The position numbers were made by a program, and so were the translations under genes. Positions 42,856 through 55,206 of a DNA stretch of 64,000 bases are shown here, in pieces. Numbering within the stretch: the first letter of the stretch is position 1; the number at the start of each line of letters is the position of its first letter. Source of the DNA: Symbiodinium natans (lineage: Eukaryota > Sar > Dinophyceae > Suessiales > Symbiodiniaceae); NCBI GenBank assembly GCA_905221605.1, contig CAJNDS010002632.1, forward strand, positions 62,001-126,000. Direction: 5' to 3'. The notes below the pieces were generated by a model. The model saw only the letters and a program-made list of their open reading frames with translations. It was not told the origin of the DNA and searched no databases.

Positions 42856-44545
42856 CCCCCAACCTTCACAGACCTCTGTCGAGCAGGCTGGGATGATCTT
42901 CGAACCATGCGAGCGGGTTTAGACCTCTCAACTATGCTCCAGCGGTGAGCCGGAGGCTCTTAAATTTAGGGCTTCGGGCTGACGGGCTGTAAGCTGTGTG
43001 TTGGTTGAAGAGTTGAGGTTTAGGGTCTAGATTGAAGAGTTCATGTTTCCCCAGACAGTGTACAAGCGCCAACTAAAACGTGAACACTATTTGCTTACGA
43101 ACCCCGACAAATCAAAAGTAATGATCTCGAAATTGCCCTTATAAGGAAGAAAATATTTTACTTTTGGTGGTTCTTAAGAGAACAGAAGTAAATCCTAAGG
43201 CTCAAGCCCTGGCGGGTTTTAGGGCTAGGGTTTAGGGTGTAGGAACCTTATTCAAGCCTAAACGCCGGTAGAGCCCGAACACGCAACCTGACCTTACTGG
43301 TTGGAACAAAGCCTAGCCCAGAACCCCACAGCACCCAAAACTATGAAAACCTCTCTCTTTGCCACCACCACCCCTAACCCCTAAACCCTAAACCCTAAAG
43401 CCTAAACCCTAAACCCTAAAGCCTAAACCCTAAACCCAGGGTTTTAAGCAGGGTTCCCTGCACCCTAACCCGAAAGACGCAAAGCTGACCCAAAAGACTG
43501 TAAACTCTGCCAGCCTCGAATCCTACAAGCAAAAGAGGCCCTGCACCCTACGAATCCTACAAAGGCCCTCAACTCTAGAATCGCGAAGCCCCACCAAACC
43601 CCGGGATCAAGCTACCTTTCGCCCAAAACCCTAAACAATATTCCTAAACTACACCCTAAATCCTAAACCCTAACCTTAAGCCCGAAACCTTCATTGCCAA
43701 ACCCTCAACCCCAAACACCCCAGTCGGAGTAGCAGCCGGCTCCTGCTTAGGCACAGCAACAGAAGGCCACCACCAGCTACCTCGGGAGCGGTGATTGAAG
43801 TGTAATCGGGCCCAGGCCCCAAACCCTGAAAGCCCCCCTCTCCTAAGGGCCCAAGATCCCTAAAGCAAACCCTAAACCCTAAACCCAAAGCCTAAACCCA
43901 AAACCCTAAACCCTTAACTCTAAACCACAAACGCCAGACCCCAAACCCTAGCCTAGAGCCAGGGGGTCCCTTTTGGGGCCTAGGCCTCCTTGGTCTGAGA
44001 ATCAGGGAGGGTCGTTTTGTGCGGTGCCCTTTGTGGGATTTAGGGTTCAGGGCGTAGGGTTTAGGGTGTAGGGTTTAGGGTTTAGGGCTTAGGGATACCA
44101 ACCCCCAACCCTGCCCAAGGGTTTCAAGCATTGTTTAAGGTTTAGGGCTTAGGGTTCAAGGTTTTGTTGGGTAAGATGAGGCCCATCCTTCCCCGCTTTA
44201 AGGGAAAGAATGTGTTGGGGGCCATCCGCTACTTCTCCCCACCCCTACTCATTCGAAGTCAGGCCCAGACGATCGTCAATTAAGCGTCGTATCTTCAACA
44301 GGCAGGGAATCAGAAGTTAGACTCCACTTTCCTATAAAGCGTACAAACTTCAAACACATGTACAAACATTGCTACAGTATGCTGTGGGCATGGGATGGGG
44401 ATGGCAGTGTAGGTCCCGTAACTAGGACAAGCCCAAGGAAACCCAAACCATTAAAGGTAGCGACCTCTTAGTGGTCTCTTTTTTTTTTTTTTTTGGGGGG
44501 GGGGGGGGGCTCCCTTGAAAAAAACCAGGACATGCCTCAACCTTT

Positions 44546-44653
44546 GGATGTTCCACCGTATACTGACAGTCCTTGATAGGGATTCTAGTAGGGGGGGGGG
44601 GGGGGTACTATAATCCCTACGAAGCACTGTTAGCATAAGGGGGGGAACAGCCC
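44546..44653. mobile_element. MITE-like element, GGGATGTTCCCCC family
   Basis: Left end GGATGTTCCACCGTATACTGACAGTCC with its complement (GGGGGGGAACAGCCC) at the right. A run of 15 G lies in the middle. Confidence 0.65.
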
Positions 44654-44767
44654 AACCTCAACCGCAAATGCCCAAACCTGAGATGTGAACTCCCGGTCAG
44701 GCTCCCAAGACACCCTTAACCCTCAAGCGTCTACAAGTATGCCCTAAACCCTATAAACCCTAAACTT

Positions 44768-44865
44768 GGGATGCTCTCCCTTACACTAGCAGTCCCTAAT
44801 AGGCATTATCGTACCCCCTATTCGAATTCCTATAGTTGGGACTGTTAGTATAAAGCGAACATCCC
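44768..44865. mobile_element. MITE-like element, GGGATGTTCCCCC family
   Basis: 98 bp. GGGATGCTCTCCCTTACACT and the closing AGTATAAAGCGAACATCCC are imperfect inverted ends. Only 115 bp from the previous copy. Confidence 0.65.
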
Positions 44866-46751
44866 AACCCTAAACCCCTGAAACCTTTGCTTCTAGGAAT
44901 TATATAGGGTCGATAGGGTTGAGGCTGGCCTCTGCGTTTCGGGAGCTTAGGGGCTTAGGGTCTGTGTGTGTTAGGGTTAAACCCTAAACCCTAAACCCTA
45001 AACCCTAACAAGGCCTCAGGGCTTGACAGAGGGAGAGCGGAGGGAAGTGCTACACCATTTTTACTTCCCTTTGACGTGAAGCCTCAAATCCAACAACACC
45101 TCAAGTTACGCCCTAAAAACCTACCTTTGCACCCTAATACCTAAACCCTCCACCCCTAACCCCTAGACCCTACACCCTAAACTAAACCCTGAAGCCCTTA
45201 AAAACCCTAAACCCTAAACCCTAAACCCTAAACCCTAAACCCTAAACCCTAAATGCCCGAACCCAGTAGTGCCCTGACTGCGCGCCCAGGCCATTGCGGC
45301 CCGGCGCCCGGCACGCTGGCTCTGGTTGGCCTCCGGCCAAAGGCCATGACAACCCTCTTGCTGGGGACTCTTGGGGTTTAGGGTTTAGGGTTTAGGGTCT
45401 AGGGTTTAGGGTTTAGGGTTTAGGGTTTAGGATTTAAGGTTGGGGGCTTGGGGGTTTTAAGGGGTTAGGGTGCAAACGAGTAGGTTTGGGGTTTGGGGCT
45501 CCAGATTTGGGATTTCGCAGGGGAGTCTGCAGACCCCCTCTGGCGTGTCGACTTCCCATCAGAACGTGTCGCCCTCAGACCTTTGAACTGCCAGACGACC
45601 TGAAGTCGAATTAGGGTTTAGGGTTTAGGGTTCAGGGTTCAGGGTTTAGGGTTTAGGTTTCGGGTTTAGGGTCAGATCCTAAAAACCCCAAGCACGAGAC
45701 GAGATGGGGTTTGGAGTTTGGGGCACCCCGGCACTACACCTTACGCCTGTGCTCTGACCAAACCCGAGATCCTCCCACCTAAGTACCCCCGACCCAAAGT
45801 GAGGCGTTGATCCTCATGTGCCAGCCTATTTGGAGTGGGGAGCATAAGCGCCATATAAGGCCAATTCAGCCTAATTGAAATTCTCGAAGGTCTTTCAGGG
45901 GGGCTGGGGGGGGGGGGGGGTATAGAGGGGGTAGTAGGGGAACTCATGAACCCTACACCCTACACCCTAAACCCTAAACCCTGAACGGTAGCATAGGGTC
46001 CCATGTCCCAGCTGCCCCGATGCCTTTGTTTGCACCTTGGTGAACAGGGCGACGGGCCGACAGGGAACTGCCTTAAAGAGGCTGGGGCTTCCTAGTTATG
46101 AAGGGAGAAAGCAGAACGAGAGAGAGAAAAAGAGAGAGAGAGAGACAGAGAGCCAAACAGAGAGGGTTTAGGGTTTAGGGTTTAGGGTTTAGGGTTTAGG
46201 GTATAGGGTATAGGGTTTAGGGTTTAGGGTTTAGGGTTTAGGGGTTTGGGGTTTAGAGGTCGAGTTTAGAGTTCAGGGTTTAGGTATTGAGCATTCCGAA
46301 CTTCAGGGTTAGAGTTCAGTGAAACAAGTCTCTTGGATATCAGGCGTAACAAAGTTGCAAGGCGATTGAAAGCACGGCCTAAGGCGGTCTCACATCATCC
46401 TACCAGCAGTCCTTCATCTCATCTGCTTCAGCATTGGACTTCGTTCCCCAACCCCTGACGTCAGCAACTCCCTTGATGTATCAAGCTCCAAAAATCTAAA
46501 CCCTAAACCCTAAACCCCAAACCCAAAACCCTAAACCCTAAACCCTTAAAACAGTTTTCTAAACCCTAACCGTTTGAATGTTTAGTATGGGGGGGGTCGA
46601 AGTGGGGCTTCAGGATTCCGGGCTCTGGGGGTCTGGGGCTTAGGGTTTAGAGGTTAAGGTGTAGAAAGTTTAGGGTTTAGGGCTGTGGATTCAGAGGTGA
46701 AGTTTTGGTTTAAAAGGTTAGGGTATGTGGCTCCTTTAGGGTTTATCGCAG

Positions 46752-47096
46752 GCATTTAGGGTGCTACGGCCAGGCATCCCACCGTAAAGCTCCGCAGGAA
46801 AGACCCTGGCAACCCAGAGCTCTCTGGCGATGACCGTAGCTCCAAGGCGCCAGGCCAGCGCCGCAATGGCAAGTGGCCTGTCACCGCCTGTAGGCTTCGG
46901 GATGGTGCAGATGCGTACCTGAAGCCATGAAGCAGGAATGCTAGCGCCGTCCAACACCATGTTCCAAACCACAGCAAGTTTCTCAAAGAACTGCACCGGC
47001 AGGACGGCCCAATGGGAGACCAGCCACCCGTCTGTGCCAGCGGCCTTGCGCACGGCGGCCTTTGCTCGCCGGTACAACGCCTGCCAGTGACCACCA
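46752..47096 (-). pseudogene. Reverse-transcriptase fragment of a LINE-like retrotransposon
   Basis: A stop-free frame of about 113 codons contains KAAGTDGW, a long central helix region, and ICTIPKPTGGDRPLAIAALA followed by GGMPGRST. IPKP-x4-RP and GMPGRST are the finger motifs of RNA-dependent DNA polymerases in non-LTR elements. The catalytic YxDD box, endonuclease and 3' parts are absent. Both ends run into telomeric repeat (TAGGGTTTATCGCAGG at the low end). It is a dead fragment caught in the mosaic. Confidence 0.7.
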
Positions 47097-48059
47097 CATC
47101 ATCAGCCGAGTTGAAGTCTCAAGTATAGGCTTAGGGTCCGAGGTTTGGGGTTTGGGATTGAGGGTTTAGGATTTAGCGTTCAGGGTTTATGGTTTGGGGT
47201 TTGGGGTTTAGGGTTTAGGGCATGTTCGCCCAGTCTTCAAGAAGGGTGTCGGGCCTGGGGCTTTGAATTTAGGGATGCCAAGTTATGATGCGCCAGTGGC
47301 ATTCGTAAACCCTACCCCCCCCCAACAAAAAGCTGCTGTTAGGTTTAGGGTTTCGGGTTTCGGGTTTCGGGTTTAGGGTTTAGGGTTCAGGGTTTAGGGT
47401 TTAGGGTCCCAAGCCCTGACCCCAAAACCGCAACTCCTAAACCCTAAACCCTAAACCCCTAAACCCTAGAACCTGCACAGAGAACTGCCAGGGCGCTGCA
47501 AGCATCTCGTCTGAATCGCCTCTTGGGGGGGCCGCTCAGACTTCTATCCCAAGAGCACCAGAACCTAAACCCTGGGATACGAAGCCCTAAACACAGGGTT
47601 TAGGGTTTAGGGTTTGGGGTTTGGGGTTTGGGGCTTGGGGTTTGGGGTTTTGGCCCTAAACCCTAAACCCTAAACCCTAAACCCTAAACCCAAACACTAA
47701 TCCCTAATCCCTAAACCCTAAACCCTAAACCGGTTTGGGGTTCCTAAAAACCACAACCCAAAAATGCCACAGCATGCACCCTATCGGCCTAAATGCCTAA
47801 ACCCTAAACCCTAAACCCTAAACCCTAAACCCTAAACCCTAAACCCTAAACCCTAAACCCTATCGGCCTAAATCCTGAGCCCTGAAGCAATGAAGCCCCA
47901 AGCCTACAAACTCCGCCAAGGGTTTAGGGTTTAGGGTTTAGGGTTTAGGGTTTAGGGTTTAGGGTTTAGGGTTTAGGGTTTAGGGGTTTAGGGTTTAGGG
48001 ATGCTCCACTCGAAAACTTTAAAGCAACACCCAAAAGCACCACTTGACATGCTAAACTT

Positions 48060-48155
48060 GGGATGTTCTCCCGTATACCAACAGTCCTTGACAGGGATAA
48101 TTATACTTGGGGGTAGTATAATCCCTATTAAGGACTAGTATAAGGAGCAACATGA
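48060..48155. mobile_element. MITE-like element, GGGATGTTCCCCC family (decayed right end)
   Basis: GGGATGTTCTCCCGTATACCAACAGTCC at left; the right end AAGGAGCAACATGAT is a mutated complement. Confidence 0.6.
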
Positions 48156-48364
48156 TGCCAAACCGCCCACATCCTAGACTCTAGCACGCCAAAAACAAAA
48201 TTGAAAATGCTGAGCCCCAAGCCGAAAGAGTCTGCAAAACCCTAAAAGCGCTGAATGACTAAACCCTAACAGCTGAAACTCGGAACGATGTGCTTTAGGA
48301 GGGTTTAAGGCTTAGGGTCTGAGAGTCTAGGCTCTCAGAGTGTCAAGGGTCTAGGGGACCTCTC

Positions 48365-48680
48365 AGCTTCATAGCTTTCCATGGCACAGTAACAGCCTCA
48401 ACACCAGAGGGTGGTACTCCTCGGAGGGGTACTCCTCGAGAAGCTCCCCACAAGAGCTGTGCACCACAACGTATCCGACTCCCTCCGCGTGCGACCAGCG
48501 ATGACTTCTGTCACTCGCTGGCTGTGCAGTGACGACGCCGCTCTCCGTAGCAGTACTCAACGTTTTCGACCTCGACAGCAAGGTGGAGAGCCCAACTCTA
48601 AACCCAGAAGTTGCGCTCTCTGCCCACTTCACATGATCTCGCAACAGTTGCCACTATGCGAACCTCAGGCAACTTGAGAT
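48365..48680. other. Unidentified non-telomeric island
   Basis: About 315 bp without telomeric repeat. Both strands are largely open: minus contains GVGYVVVHSSCGELLEEYPS, plus contains DSLRVRPAMTSVTRWLCSDD. No motif was recognised. It may be a retroelement or gene fragment. Confidence 0.3.
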
Positions 48681-49029
48681 GGCGCCACCATCTCCCCACG
48701 ATAGACATGTGAACCCTAAGCTCGCTAATCTCAAACACGAAGCCTTGGGGACGACAGTCCAATTGAGCTCTGGAAGGGTTCGTTTGGGGTTTAGGGTTCT
48801 TCTCTCAAGAGGGAGTATGGGGTTTAGGGTTTAGGGTTTCGGGTTCTTTGCTCAAGAAGGAGAAGAGCAATATCTCAACTTTAGGATAAATTTGATTTGG
48901 TCAGAAGGTTTCAGCCAAAAGTCTCCAAACCCTAAACCCTAAACCCTAAACCCTAAACCCTAAACCCTAAACCCTAAACCCTAAACCCTAAACCCTAAAC
49001 CCTAAACACCCCCCCTTCCCCTCCCCGCT

Positions 49030-49100
49030 GCGCGGCCTGGCGTGGGACACGCAAACGCCGCTCCCGATAGCTGCAAAAAGCAAAATGCTGCGCAGTCGCA
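49030..49100 (-). other. Candidate short exon YRERRLRVPRQ
   Basis: TTTTTTGCAG|C TAT CGG GAG ... CGCCAG|GCC has a good pyrimidine tract, acceptor and a GC donor of the type seen in the recognised genes. The frame reads YRERRLRVPRQ. Host gene unknown; it could belong to the 3' part of the kinase gene. Confidence 0.25.
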
Positions 49101-50189
49101 GAGAGTTTATTAAGGCGTAGGGTTTAGGGTTTAGGCTTTAGGGTTTAGGGTTTAGGGTTTAAATCCATTTTGACCAAGAAAGCCAGCTACAAGTAGGCTA
49201 CAAGACTCAAAGATGCCTGAACCAGAAGTTCAGCATCAGTTAGGGTTTAGGGTTTAGGGTTTAGGGTTCAGGGTGTGTGAGCTGCAAGGAAGAGCCTAGT
49301 TGGTATGGGCACGTGGACTTTTCACGATGCATCTTAATTTATGGTTCTGGGTCATTTGGCCTGGGAGCATGCTTGGTTGTTGTGGTGAGAGGGGGGGTAC
49401 AGGCGTACGCTGCAAGGGGAATTTACCCTAAACCCTAAACCCTAACCCTAAACCCTAAACCCTAAATTTCCACGAAACCCAGAATGTTTAGATGCAGCCG
49501 TAGCATGGCGGGGCGACTACTTTTCACCCCGAGCCAACCAAGATGCACCCTCCGAATCTCCGAGTTAAGGCTTACAGCTGTAGGGGGTCCCTAAACCCTA
49601 AACCCTAAACCCTAAACCTTAAACCCTAAACCCAAAACCCTTAGCTCAGGTGCCCAGGCTGAATGTTCGGGAGTCAGGGTTCTACACCCCTCACAGCCCT
49701 CAGCGGCTCCTTCCGGCTTAAACTCGATTAGGGTTTGGGGTTTGGGGTTTGGGGTTTGGGGTTTGGGGTTTGGGGTTTGGGGTTTAGGGTTTAGGGTTTA
49801 GGGTTTAGAGTTTAGGGTTTAGGGTTTAGGGTTTCGGGAATATAGAACCCTAAACCCTAAACCGTACACGTATAAACGTCTGGCACCCTATAAGGGCCGT
49901 CCCCGAAGAAGCCGAAGGCAAGCGGGCCTAGGGTTCAGGAAACCCCTAAACCCTAAACCCTAAACCCGTAAACCCGTAAACCCGTAAACCCTAAACCCTA
50001 AAGCCGAGACCCTAAAACCCTGAAACCCCAACAGCCTGAGGTCCTAAGCCCTCATGAAAGCCCTAAACTTCTGAAAACCCCTAAGCTGTGCTAGGATGGT
50101 CCTTAAAACTTCGAAAAAATGTTCCTGAGGATGATCCTCTTAAATCCAGATCAGGAAAATATGATATATCCCAACGGACTACCTAGCCC

Positions 50190-50268
50190 TAAAGCCTAAA
50201 GCCTAAAGCCTAAAGCCTAAAGCCTAAAGCCTAAAGCCTAAAGCCTAAAGCCTAAAGCCTAAAGCCTA
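50190..50268. repeat. CCTAAAG variant telomeric array
   Basis: About 11 units of CCTAAAG, a C-to-G variant of CCCTAAA, next to normal CCCTAAA. Confidence 0.9.
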
Positions 50269-50612
50269 AACCCTAAACCCTAAACCCTAAACCCTAAGCT
50301 TGAAACCTTGTGCCTCCTGGTCAGAAAACCCTCCGACCGCTTCTGCGGCTTAGGGTCTAGGGGTTAGGGTTTGGGGTTCAGGGTTTGGGGTTCAGGGTTT
50401 AGGGTTCAAGGTTTAGGGTTTAGGTGTTTCGGGTTTAGGGTTTGGGGTTTAGGGGCAAATGAGTGAGGCTTGGAAGGTTAGGGCTTGTAGGGTTCGGGGT
50501 TTGGGGGTTAGAGGTTTCTAGGTTTATAGAGGTTTATAAGAGCTAAGGGGTTTATAGGGTGTATAGGATTTTCGGGTTTATGCGAGGAGCCAAGATTCCC
50601 TAAGAGCGGCGC

Positions 50613-50669
50613 TTCGTCGTCGCTGCCAAAGAACGGCGGCGCACCCGTAAGCAACATGTAGGCAATGAC
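50613..50669 (-). CDS. Kinase exon, VIAYMLLTGAPPF
   Basis: 57 nt, VIAYMLLTGAPPFFGSDDE. Acceptor CCCCAAG|GTC, donor GAA|GCGCCG (GC). Typical of CDPK and CAMK helix F to G. No later kinase exons or EF hands were recognised below 50.6 kb. Confidence 0.75.
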
Positions 50670-53600
50670 CTTGGGGATGTCAAACCGTAAACCCTGAACC
50701 CTCAACCAAAAACCCTAAACGGCAGACCTCAACCCTAGACTACAAACACCAAACCCCAAACCCTAGACCCTAACCCCAAACCCTAAACCCTTTGCAGACG
50801 CCCAAGCCCAGGAGACCACAAACCCCGCACCCTGATGGCATGCCGGCAAGATGTCGGGACTGGTTGGGTTTAGGGTTTAGGGTTTAGGGTTGAGGGTTGA
50901 GGGCTGAGGGTTTCGGGTTTAGGGTTAAGGGCTTCAACATCTCAGAGCACCACACAGTTCAGGCTCTAGAGTTTGGGGTTCTCAAGGGTTTAGGGTTTAG
51001 GGCTGCAGGTGGAGCACGCAGGCCATGCAGCAAGTCTTCCGCTTATCCAGCTCAGGCAGCCCTGAACCCAACCCAACCTCATGGGTTTCCCTTCGGGTTT
51101 AGGGTTTAGGGTTTAGGGTTAGGGTTTAGGGTTTAGACTGTCTAAGCCCTAAACCCTAAACCCTCTTTACTAACCCCCGCCCCCCCCCCCCAGGCTCCCT
51201 CCTTAAATAACCTTAATTAGGCTTAATTATCCCTACATAGCCTTAATTATGGGGGGAACCTAGGGGGAACCTACGTAGGGGGGGGGGGGGGGGGGGGGCA
51301 GTAGAAAGGGGCACTCTCACTTAAAGGGTATTTAGGGTTTAGGGTTACAAGGTCTCGGGCCGGACCATCTTCACGTCTAGGGTTGAGGCCTTATCGGGTT
51401 TAGGGGTTTAAGGTTGAGTTCGGTTGAACACTGAACCTGCGCAAGCAACCAAACTCTTCATCTCGCGATCTTCACTCGAAACCTCAAACCCTAAACCCCA
51501 AACTCCTAAGCCCTAAACCCTGGACCCTAAACCCCCGCAAATTCTGAACCCAAACCCTAAACCGTACACCCTAAACCCTAAACCCCAACCCCCAAATTCT
51601 ATTGGGATGCGGACTCCACAGGACCTGGCAACCAAGGCTGACAAGTGAACGTTGGGTCTAGGGTTTAGGTTTAGGGTACCGGGTATTCGTTTGCCATGGA
51701 GGGGTTTGGGCTTAGGGCCGGTTTAGGGTTACTCTGCATTTAAACTTGGGGTTTAGGTCTTTGGCTTTGGGATGGGAACGGCATGAAAGAAGGCTTCACA
51801 CCAGGTTGCAACCTTTTTCCGTAACCCTAAACCCTACACCCTAAACCCTAAACCCTAAACCCCAAACCCCAAACCCTGAACCCTAAACCCAACAAATCTG
51901 CGCAGGAAAGGCCAAAGGTCAGCTTTGTCCGTGTAGGAGTGCTCGAGCACCTTCGGCACCAAGCTGATTGGCCAGTAGCGCTTCGGGTTTAGGGAAGATG
52001 TAGGGTTTAGGGTTTAGGGTTTAGGGTTTAGGGTTTAGGGTTTAGGGTTTAGGGTTTAGGGTTTAGGGTTTAGGGTTTAGGGTTTAGGGTTTAGGGTTTA
52101 GGGTTTACGGTTTAGGGCTCTGCTTAGGAATAGGGTTTAGGGTTTAGGGTTGCTATGCCGCATGTCAAACTTGCCAAAGCTTTTTCCCACCGCAGCAAGT
52201 CCACACGCCCACACCGTGATAGTACTGTTCTACCCTATAAGCTAAACCCTTAGCAAGAGCGGAGCGTTGGGTATGAGTTGTGGGCATTAAACCCTAAACC
52301 CTAAACCCTAAACCCTAAACCCTAAACCCTAAACCCTAAACCCTAAACCCTAAACCCTAAACCCTAAACCCTAAACCCTAATCCCTAAAAACCCTAAACC
52401 CTAAACCCAAACCCTAAACCCTAAACCCTAAACCCTAAACCCTAAACCCTAGATGGCCCATCCTTCTGTCTAATGCCTCATCCCGCGCTCAGGGAGATAG
52501 GGGACATAAAGCTGTCTGCCTACTTACGAAGCGATGCAGGGCGGTGATCCTATAGTGAGAGAGGGTTTAGGGTTTAGGGTTTAGGGTTTAGGGTTTAGGG
52601 TTTAGGGTTTAGGGTTTAGGGTTTAGGGTTTAGGGTTTAGGGTTTAGGGTTTGTTGAAAATTCTCACTCGACCTGCTACATGTGTGGCGACACGGCATGC
52701 GGCGACATGCGGCGACTTGCGCGTCAGGAGTGCGCCCCTCCTCGGCCTTCAGCGCTTCTGAGCCCTCTCAGCCCGCTCCCTCTCCTTCTCCTGCTGCTTG
52801 CGCCAGGCCACCGCCTGCTTCCAGGCCTTCTCCACCTCCTTCTCCGAGAGATCCTTGGGACGGAACCTCATGCCCGTCCTATGTTTCTTTCCGAGCCGGC
52901 ATTCCGCACGCCAGGCCTTCTCTCCGGAACTCCACCTCACCCCCTTCTCCGGCCCGAGCGGCTCGAAGTGCGGGAGCTCCGAGAGCCGCTCCACCGGCAC
53001 CACCTGCTCGCGCAGGCCCAGCTTCTCGGCCAGCTCCCGAGCCTTGGCCTCGGCCTCCGCCAGCGTCTTGAACCTGCCGCCGTTCACTTTCTTCTGCGTA
53101 ACCGGGTCCCTCAAATTCAGCACCATCCACTTCTGACAGTGTTTGTGGAAGTAGACCCCCCTGACCGCGGACCCGGTGGCGTTGGCGGTGACGGGCTTCG
53201 GGGGCTTCAGCTTGCCCTGGTGCACCAGCTCCTCGCGGTGCGCCTTCGCCTCCTCCAGCGCGGCCGCCACCGCCTCGTCCTCACAGAGGCCCTCCTTCAT
53301 GTGCTTGGAGACGGGGAAGTTGCGAGCTCGCCGTTTGCTGCCGTCGTACCACTGCACTCGCCAAGCCGCCATCTCTTTGTTCCAGCTGATGCCCTGCACC
53401 CCGCTCTGGCGCTCCAGGCCGCGGAAACTCTTCATAATGACCTGGCCGGCGGCCCCGGAGCTTATCGGAGCCGAGGCGCCGGCGGCTTCCTGGCTTTCCT
53501 CGGGCACGGTGCCGAAGGCCTCGAAGATCTGCAGGCCCTTCATGGCGGAGCCGCCGCCCGTGGGCGCGAGCCTGCGCATGCCGTCCTCCTCGACCAGCCA

Positions 53601-55175
53601 GCCGTGGCCGGCCCACGCCCGCGTCGGAAGGTCGTGCATCCAGGGCCACATCTTCATCATCTCCGCTGCGCGGTGCTGCTTCGCAGCTGGATCCTGCAAG
53701 TGCTCCGGTTTGGGACCGTGCGCCTTCTCCACTGGCCCTGAACCACTGGAGTCCTTGCCGTGATCATTGAAGAGGGCATGGTGCGGGTTCTCGTGGAAGA
53801 AGTCCCGGAACTCGTAGAACTGCACCTTGCTGAGGCGCTGCATGCACGCTTTCGCCTCATTCTCCTTGCATCCTTCCCACGGCGCAGCAGCCAGCCCGAG
53901 GAACGGGCTGGCCGGGCAGCAAGGCTTTGTCGGGAGCCATGTCTTGCCAGAGTTTTGAAATGCTAGGCATTTCTCGGCCCACTCTGACAGTCGCGATTCA
54001 AACGGTGAAGGCGAGATATCTGGCCTCTTATGGCTGATGCGGCGCCTCTTGCTGGGACGGACCGGTTGAGCATCTTCAGCTTCCTTGGTAGCCCAGTCAG
54101 TATAACCATATCCTATTCAGGGAACTTGACAGGGAACCAAAACCCTAAACCCTAAACCCTAAACCCTAAACCCTAAACCCTAAACCCTAAACCCTGAACC
54201 CTAAACCCTAAACCCTAAACCCTAAACCCTAAACCCTAAACCCTAAACCCTAAACAAGGGCAAAAGGGTACCACTGGGCTACTAAGCTTCTTCCTGCTTG
54301 GCGGACCACGTCTGCTGGCCTTCCTCCACGAGTTCCCTCTTCACTCCGGTCCTGGGCAAAAACTTGGGATGGGGCCCAGCTGGCTCGATTTCTGCAGTTC
54401 TTAGGGTTTAGGGTTTAGGGTTTAGGGTTTAGGGTTACCAAAAATAGTACACAAAATTAGACATTAGTGACACACGACGTTCAGCAAGGATCAGCAAGGT
54501 GGGGATTCGACACTCTCTCAAAGTGAGGAAACGAAGCGCAGTGTAAGAACATGAAATGATCCCAACTGACTAAACTCTTAACCCTGGAGGAAGTGGAGAC
54601 ACAATTGTTGCGGGTTTAGGGTTTAGGGTTGGGGTTTAGGGTTTAGGGTTTAGGGTTTAGGGTCCTGGACCTCGGAAAGCAAGCCCCTTCAGACAATGTT
54701 TGCATACGTCATATGTCAAGGCTGCACTTGCGAGACTGACGATGTAGGGGTGCCCAGCCTGACTGCGCAACCTCACCAAAAAAGATCCACGGTAGCCTAA
54801 ATTTAACCGTATAAACCTAAAACCCTAAACCTAAACCCCAATTGAACCCTAAACCCCAATTAAACCCTAAACCCTAAACCCTAAACCCTCAACCCTCAAC
54901 CCTACACCCTAAACCCTAAACCCTAAACCCTAAACCCTAAACCCTAAACCCTAAACCCTAAACCCTAAACCCTAAACCCTAACCCTAAACCCTAAACTCT
55001 AAACCCTAAACGTTACGGGACACTGACGCCCAAACTTGTTCAGCTGAGCAGCGTCGGGCTTCTCCATGCGAGGTCCTGCATGGCACCCCGCAAGATCCCG
55101 CAACTGTTGCTGGTCGTCTGGATTCTTCTGCCGTCCAAAAGACATGAGCATAATCACTTATATACATGCACATAG

Positions 55176-55206
<31 letters not shown>

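Noticed and set aside
42575-42862. Gly/Val/Trp-rich minus frame
   Set aside because: Translation of the poly-C tract; the tail PLPWLSRLVNAG comes from a short island with no recognisable motif.
43740-43805. Kinase-like DYTSITAPEV on the minus strand
   Set aside because: APE-like wording only; the following residues do not fit helix F and no other kinase motif is near.
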